Assembly (NCBI GenBank): GCA_025454955.1
Contig: JALONL010000019.1
Coordinates: 1 to 46,569, forward strand
Direction: 5' to 3'
Length of the DNA: 46,569 bases
Source: Bacteroidia bacterium
Lineage (GTDB): Bacteria > Bacteroidota > Bacteroidia > Palsa-965
Under the pieces are notes generated by a model, which saw only the letters and a program-made list of their open reading frames with translations, was not told the origin of the DNA and ran no database searches. Position numbers and translations under genes: made by a program. Below, piece after piece: positions 43,333 to 46,569 of the stretch (within the stretch, counting starts at the first letter, position 1; the number at the start of each line of letters is the position of its first letter).

Positions 43333-45861
43333 ATGAATGCAAACCGGTATTTACCGCACCTCTCTGCAATTCTCATTTTTGTAATTGTTCTCGTATTCTT
43401 CCTCAACCCGGTTGTATTCGGGGGAAAAAGCATTAAACAAGGCGATATCTACAACCACGCAGGTATGTCGAAAGAGATTGCGGATTACCGCAAGGCTCAT
43501 CCCGGCGAAGAACCGCTGTGGACCAATTCCATGTTTGGCGGTATGCCGGCCTATCAGATTTCTACGTTGTATCCCGGCAACATCATTAACAGCATTCAGG
43601 TAGGTTTTGTCCGCATGCTCTCGGTTCCATTCTTTGCGCTGTTTATGAGCATGGTGGGCTTTTATTTTCTGCTGGTCACCCTGCGCATAAATCCCTGGCT
43701 GTGTATTGGTGCGGCAGTGGCATTCGGGCTGGCCAGCTATACGGTTATTATTTTGCAGGCGGGGCACAATTCCAAGGCATTCGCCATGGCTTATATGGCT
43801 CCGGTTATTGCCGGGCTGTTTCTTACTTTGAGAGGCCGGTTGCTGCTGGGCGGCGTAATTACTGCCCTGTCGCTGGCATTTGAACTGGCTTCGGGTCACC
43901 TTCAGATTACCTATTACTTAGCCATATTGATCTTACTGCTTGGTGCAGGCGAAGTGATACGCCTTATCCGTGAGAAAAAAATCATGTACATGGCCAAAGC
44001 CGCTGCCGTGCTGGCTGTGGCGGTGGTGCTGGCTGTACTGCCCAACATTACCAGTTTATACCTCACCAACGAATACGGCAAGGAAACCACCAGAGGCCGC
44101 TCCGAGTTAACACTCGATTCGAAAACCGAAACCAAAACCGAAGACGGTTTGAGCGTGGGCTATGCCACACAATGGAGCTATGGGGTGGGCGAATCTTTTT
44201 CGCTGCTCATACCCGATTTTAACGGCGGTGTATCCGACCAGATTGCAGAGTACAATAAGGATGCACTGAAGAAAGTCAAAGATCCGGATCAGCGCAATTT
44301 TATCGGCCAAAACTTTGCGGCCTATTTCGGCGACCAGCCTTTTACCAGCGGGCCGGTGTATGTAGGCGCCATTTTCTGTTTCCTCTTCGTGCTCGGGCTG
44401 CTCATTGTAAAAGATCCCATTAAATGGTGGCTTCTGGCGGCAACAGTGGTTTCCATTGCGTTTGCCTGGGGAAGCAATGCCGAAGGACTCACCGAATTCC
44501 TGTTTCACAATCTTCCCGGCTACAACAAGTTCAGGGCGGTTTCCATGATTCTTGTGGTGGCCTGTATTACCATACCCATACTGGCCATGCTGGCGGTAAA
44601 AGAGCTTACCGAGTCTGCCGATGTGTTTAAAAAGAGCATGCGTGCATTCTGGATTGCATTGGGTATTACAGGCGGAATTTCGCTGCTGGTCGCAATGACA
44701 CCTTCGTCGTTTGTTACTGCGGTAAAAGATACGGAAACCTCGCAGATACGTTCTTCTTTCCAGAAAGAAGGTTACGATATGCGGGCTGCCGAAGAGGCCA
44801 TTGGCAATCTCGAAGAGGTACGCCTGGGGCTTGTTTCATCTGATGCGTTCCGTACCACCACATTAATAATAATGGTAGCGGGTCTGTTGTTTGCCTTTAT
44901 CCGTTTCCGTTTCAACATCTATTTTCTTGCAGGCGGAATGTTTTTGCTCTTTGTATTCGATATGTTTCCGGTAGCCACACGCTACCTCAGCACCAAACGC
45001 GGGCATTTCGAAAAGCGCACCACCAAAGAGATCACCATGTCTATGACTGCTTCCGATGAGTTGATTTTGCAGGACAAGGATCCAAACTATCGTGTGCTTA
45101 ATCTTACTGTAAACCCGTGGAGCGATGCATCTACTTCGTACTTCCACAAATCGGTAGGAGGCTACCACGGTGCAAAACTCAAGCGCATTCAGGAATTGTA
45201 CGAGTGGGCCATGGAGTCCGATATCCGCGACTTCCGCACCGAGGCATCGAAAGCAAAATCCGACTCGGCCATTCAGGCCATACTCGGTTCGGCAGCCACA
45301 CTCAATATGCTCAACACACGTTACCTCATTTTCAACACCGATGGAGCCATATTGAAAAACAGTAATGCCTGCGGTAATGCCTGGTTTGTAAGCAATATCA
45401 AAAAGGTAGCCAACGCCGACAGCGAAATGGTAGCCGTGCAGAATTTCAATCCGCGCACCACCGCAGTGATCGATAATCGTTTTGAAAAAGAGATTGCCGG
45501 TCTCACACCTTCGGCCGATTCGCTGGCCAGAATCAATTTGCTGAGCTACGCCCCCAACAAACTCACCTACGAAAGCAATTCATCGAAAGAACAACTGGCC
45601 GTGTTTTCCGAAATTTATTACCCGTATGGCTGGAACGCCTACGTGGACGGAAAACCCACCCCACATTTCCGCGCCAACTATGTGCTGCGCGCCATGCGTA
45701 TTCCGGCCGGCAAGCATAGCATTGAATTCCGTTTTGAGCCGGAGTTTTATGCCAAAGGTGAGGCTGTTTCGAGGATTGCGTCGGTGATATTAATTCTGGT
45801 CTTTGGATTAGGATTGTTTTTAGACTGGCGCAAGACTAACAAATCTATAATTAAGGCATAA
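43333..45861 (+). CDS. YfhO-family membrane protein
   Basis: 842 aa. About 12-14 membrane segments in the first 560 residues and again at the end (IASVILILVFGLGLFLD). Features of the YfhO family (GT-C-like): first periplasmic loop with FLNPVVFGGKSIKQGDIYNHAGM, LWTNSMFGGMPAYQIS, then NNLPGYNKFRA-like HNLPGYNKFRAVSMILV. The soluble C-terminal part contains RVLNLTVNPWSDASTSYFHKSVGGYHGAKL and LAVFSEIYYPYGWNAYVDGK, both conserved in this family. In Gram-positives YfhO takes part in glycosylating teichoic acid; in Bacteroidota the role is not established. Located in the inner membrane; it sits in a polysaccharide neighbourhood. Confidence 0.92.
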   Translation: MNANRYLPHLSAILIFVIVLVFFLNPVVFGGKSIKQGDIYNHAGMSKEIADYRKAHPGEEPLWTNSMFGGMPAYQISTLYPGNIINSIQVGFVRMLSVPFFALFMSMVGFYFLLVTLRINPWLCIGAAVAFGLASYTVIILQAGHNSKAFAMAYMAPVIAGLFLTLRGRLLLGGVITALSLAFELASGHLQITYYLAILILLLGAGEVIRLIREKKIMYMAKAAAVLAVAVVLAVLPNITSLYLTNEYGKETTRGRSELTLDSKTETKTEDGLSVGYATQWSYGVGESFSLLIPDFNGGVSDQIAEYNKDALKKVKDPDQRNFIGQNFAAYFGDQPFTSGPVYVGAIFCFLFVLGLLIVKDPIKWWLLAATVVSIAFAWGSNAEGLTEFLFHNLPGYNKFRAVSMILVVACITIPILAMLAVKELTESADVFKKSMRAFWIALGITGGISLLVAMTPSSFVTAVKDTETSQIRSSFQKEGYDMRAAEEAIGNLEEVRLGLVSSDAFRTTTLIIMVAGLLFAFIRFRFNIYFLAGGMFLLFVFDMFPVATRYLSTKRGHFEKRTTKEITMSMTASDELILQDKDPNYRVLNLTVNPWSDASTSYFHKSVGGYHGAKLKRIQELYEWAMESDIRDFRTEASKAKSDSAIQAILGSAATLNMLNTRYLIFNTDGAILKNSNACGNAWFVSNIKKVANADSEMVAVQNFNPRTTAVIDNRFEKEIAGLTPSADSLARINLLSYAPNKLTYESNSSKEQLAVFSEIYYPYGWNAYVDGKPTPHFRANYVLRAMRIPAGKHSIEFRFEPEFYAKGEAVSRIASVILILVFGLGLFLDWRKTNKSIIKA

Positions 45862-46055
45862 GTGAAAAACAATGAACAAATGAAGCTATAGAGTTTTGTT
45901 TGTGTGTTCACCTGCCTCAAAATTACGTTTGAGATTTTTCAGGTACTTCTTACTTCGGCGAATAATCTTTATCCAGGATATTGAGCACTGTTCAGGAAAA
46001 GACACCATGAAAACCGGAAGTGTATTGTTGATATGAGTTACACTAACTCGTGTGA

Positions 46056-46569
46056 TCAATCTCCGAGACGGCTGTCTTTTAAACAGAAATAGTAGATGTC
46101 TTTAAATCGCTTTCCGATAACATCGGCTGATACTTTATTCCTGATAGTCTCTGAAACAAGTTTCGGAAAATAGGGTTTTGATATTGCCTCCTGGATTTTT
46201 ACAGTCCAGCTATCTACAGTGTTTTCAGCAATTACACATGCGTCAGAATTTTCGAATTCTGTTAATGCCCCCCTTGCTGATATAATCGCCGGAGTGCCTG
46301 TGCACAGGGCTTCGGCAACTACTACTGAGAACGTTTCTATTTCCGATGCATGTAAAAAGTAATGACTGTCACGAAGAATATTGGCAATGGATTGGGCGGG
46401 CAAATATCCATGCCATTGTATAGGGAAGTGGTATGTTTTTTCTTTATGTAAATCAGCAGAAGGCCCGTTTCCAATCATATCAAGATGAACATTAATCCCC
46501 TGCAGAGCCAGTTTTTCAAGGGCTTCAATAAACAGATCCGGGCGTTTGGGATACTTCCACGCAGCAATT
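46056..46569 (-). CDS. Glycosyltransferase family 4 protein, C-terminal part (cut by right edge)
   Basis: The frame is open from the stop at 46056 to the right edge, 170 codons, so the N-terminal half is outside the window. The visible part is the C-terminal Rossmann domain of GT4 enzymes: AAWKYPKRPDLFIEALEKL, LDMIGNGPSADLH, IQWHGYLPAQSIANIL, and the sugar-nucleotide-binding HASEIETFSVVVAEALCTGTPAII with the E-x7-E pattern. It transfers a sugar from a nucleotide donor with retention. It is convergent with the YfhO gene, separated by about 190 bases without a visible gene. Confidence 0.9.
   Translation of the reverse strand, partial: IAAWKYPKRPDLFIEALEKLALQGINVHLDMIGNGPSADLHKEKTYHFPIQWHGYLPAQSIANILRDSHYFLHASEIETFSVVVAEALCTGTPAIISARGALTEFENSDACVIAENTVDSWTVKIQEAISKPYFPKLVSETIRNKVSADVIGKRFKDIYYFCLKDSRLGD

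Overview
The window reads as a chromosomal segment of a Bacteroidota bacterium. The support is: two secreted proteins with C-terminal type IX secretion (T9SS) sorting domains (LYPNP motifs), SprB-type adhesin repeats, DUF3667 and DUF3127 families, lipoprotein operons, A-rich sequence rather than Shine-Dalgarno sites before starts, and several TAnnTTTG (-7) promoter elements. I saw no tRNA, rRNA, CRISPR array or intact insertion sequence.

Layout. 1-8821: two giant secreted repeat proteins on the minus strand, one cut by the left edge and one of 2372 aa with about 19 SprB-like repeats. 9153-15866: an unusual cluster of three tandem phage-tail-collar proteins, a signal-less periplasmic-binding-fold protein coupled to a formyltransferase, a divergent Asp/Asn beta-hydroxylase overlapping a sulfotransferase, and a convergent GH18-like protein. 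15999-17364: response regulator plus histidine kinase. 17599-22686: central metabolism (pdhB, etfB-etfA), a BFN/UVR nuclease-family protein and a nucleoside permease-like MFS protein. 22693-29676: DUF3667 protein, a T9SS-sorted protein with a duplicated domain, DUF3127 protein, flavin reductase, a MazF/PemK-like toxin with an unusually large overlapping upstream partner, and lpdA. 29877-32113: two uncharacterised proteins.

32578-41279 is the most unusual part. A minisatellite of about 1.2 kb with a 21-bp period is followed by an array of seven intact tiny ORFs (22-28 codons) plus one frameshifted copy, all on the minus strand. They encode related hydrophobic peptides with a shared GII(I/T/H)xP-type core, and the array is divided by intrinsic terminators into several transcription units. 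It is divergent from a 525-aa TPR-like protein. A 503-aa paralogue of that protein lies 3 kb further on, and a three-gene envelope/lipoprotein operon sits between the two. I know of no description of this arrangement; a peptide and TPR-receptor system is one hypothesis, and membrane-active peptides or type I-like toxins are others.

41416-46569: thioredoxin-family exported protein, UDP-GlcNAc 4-epimerase-like enzyme, YfhO-family membrane protein and the C-terminal part of a GT4 glycosyltransferase, pointing to surface polysaccharide synthesis.
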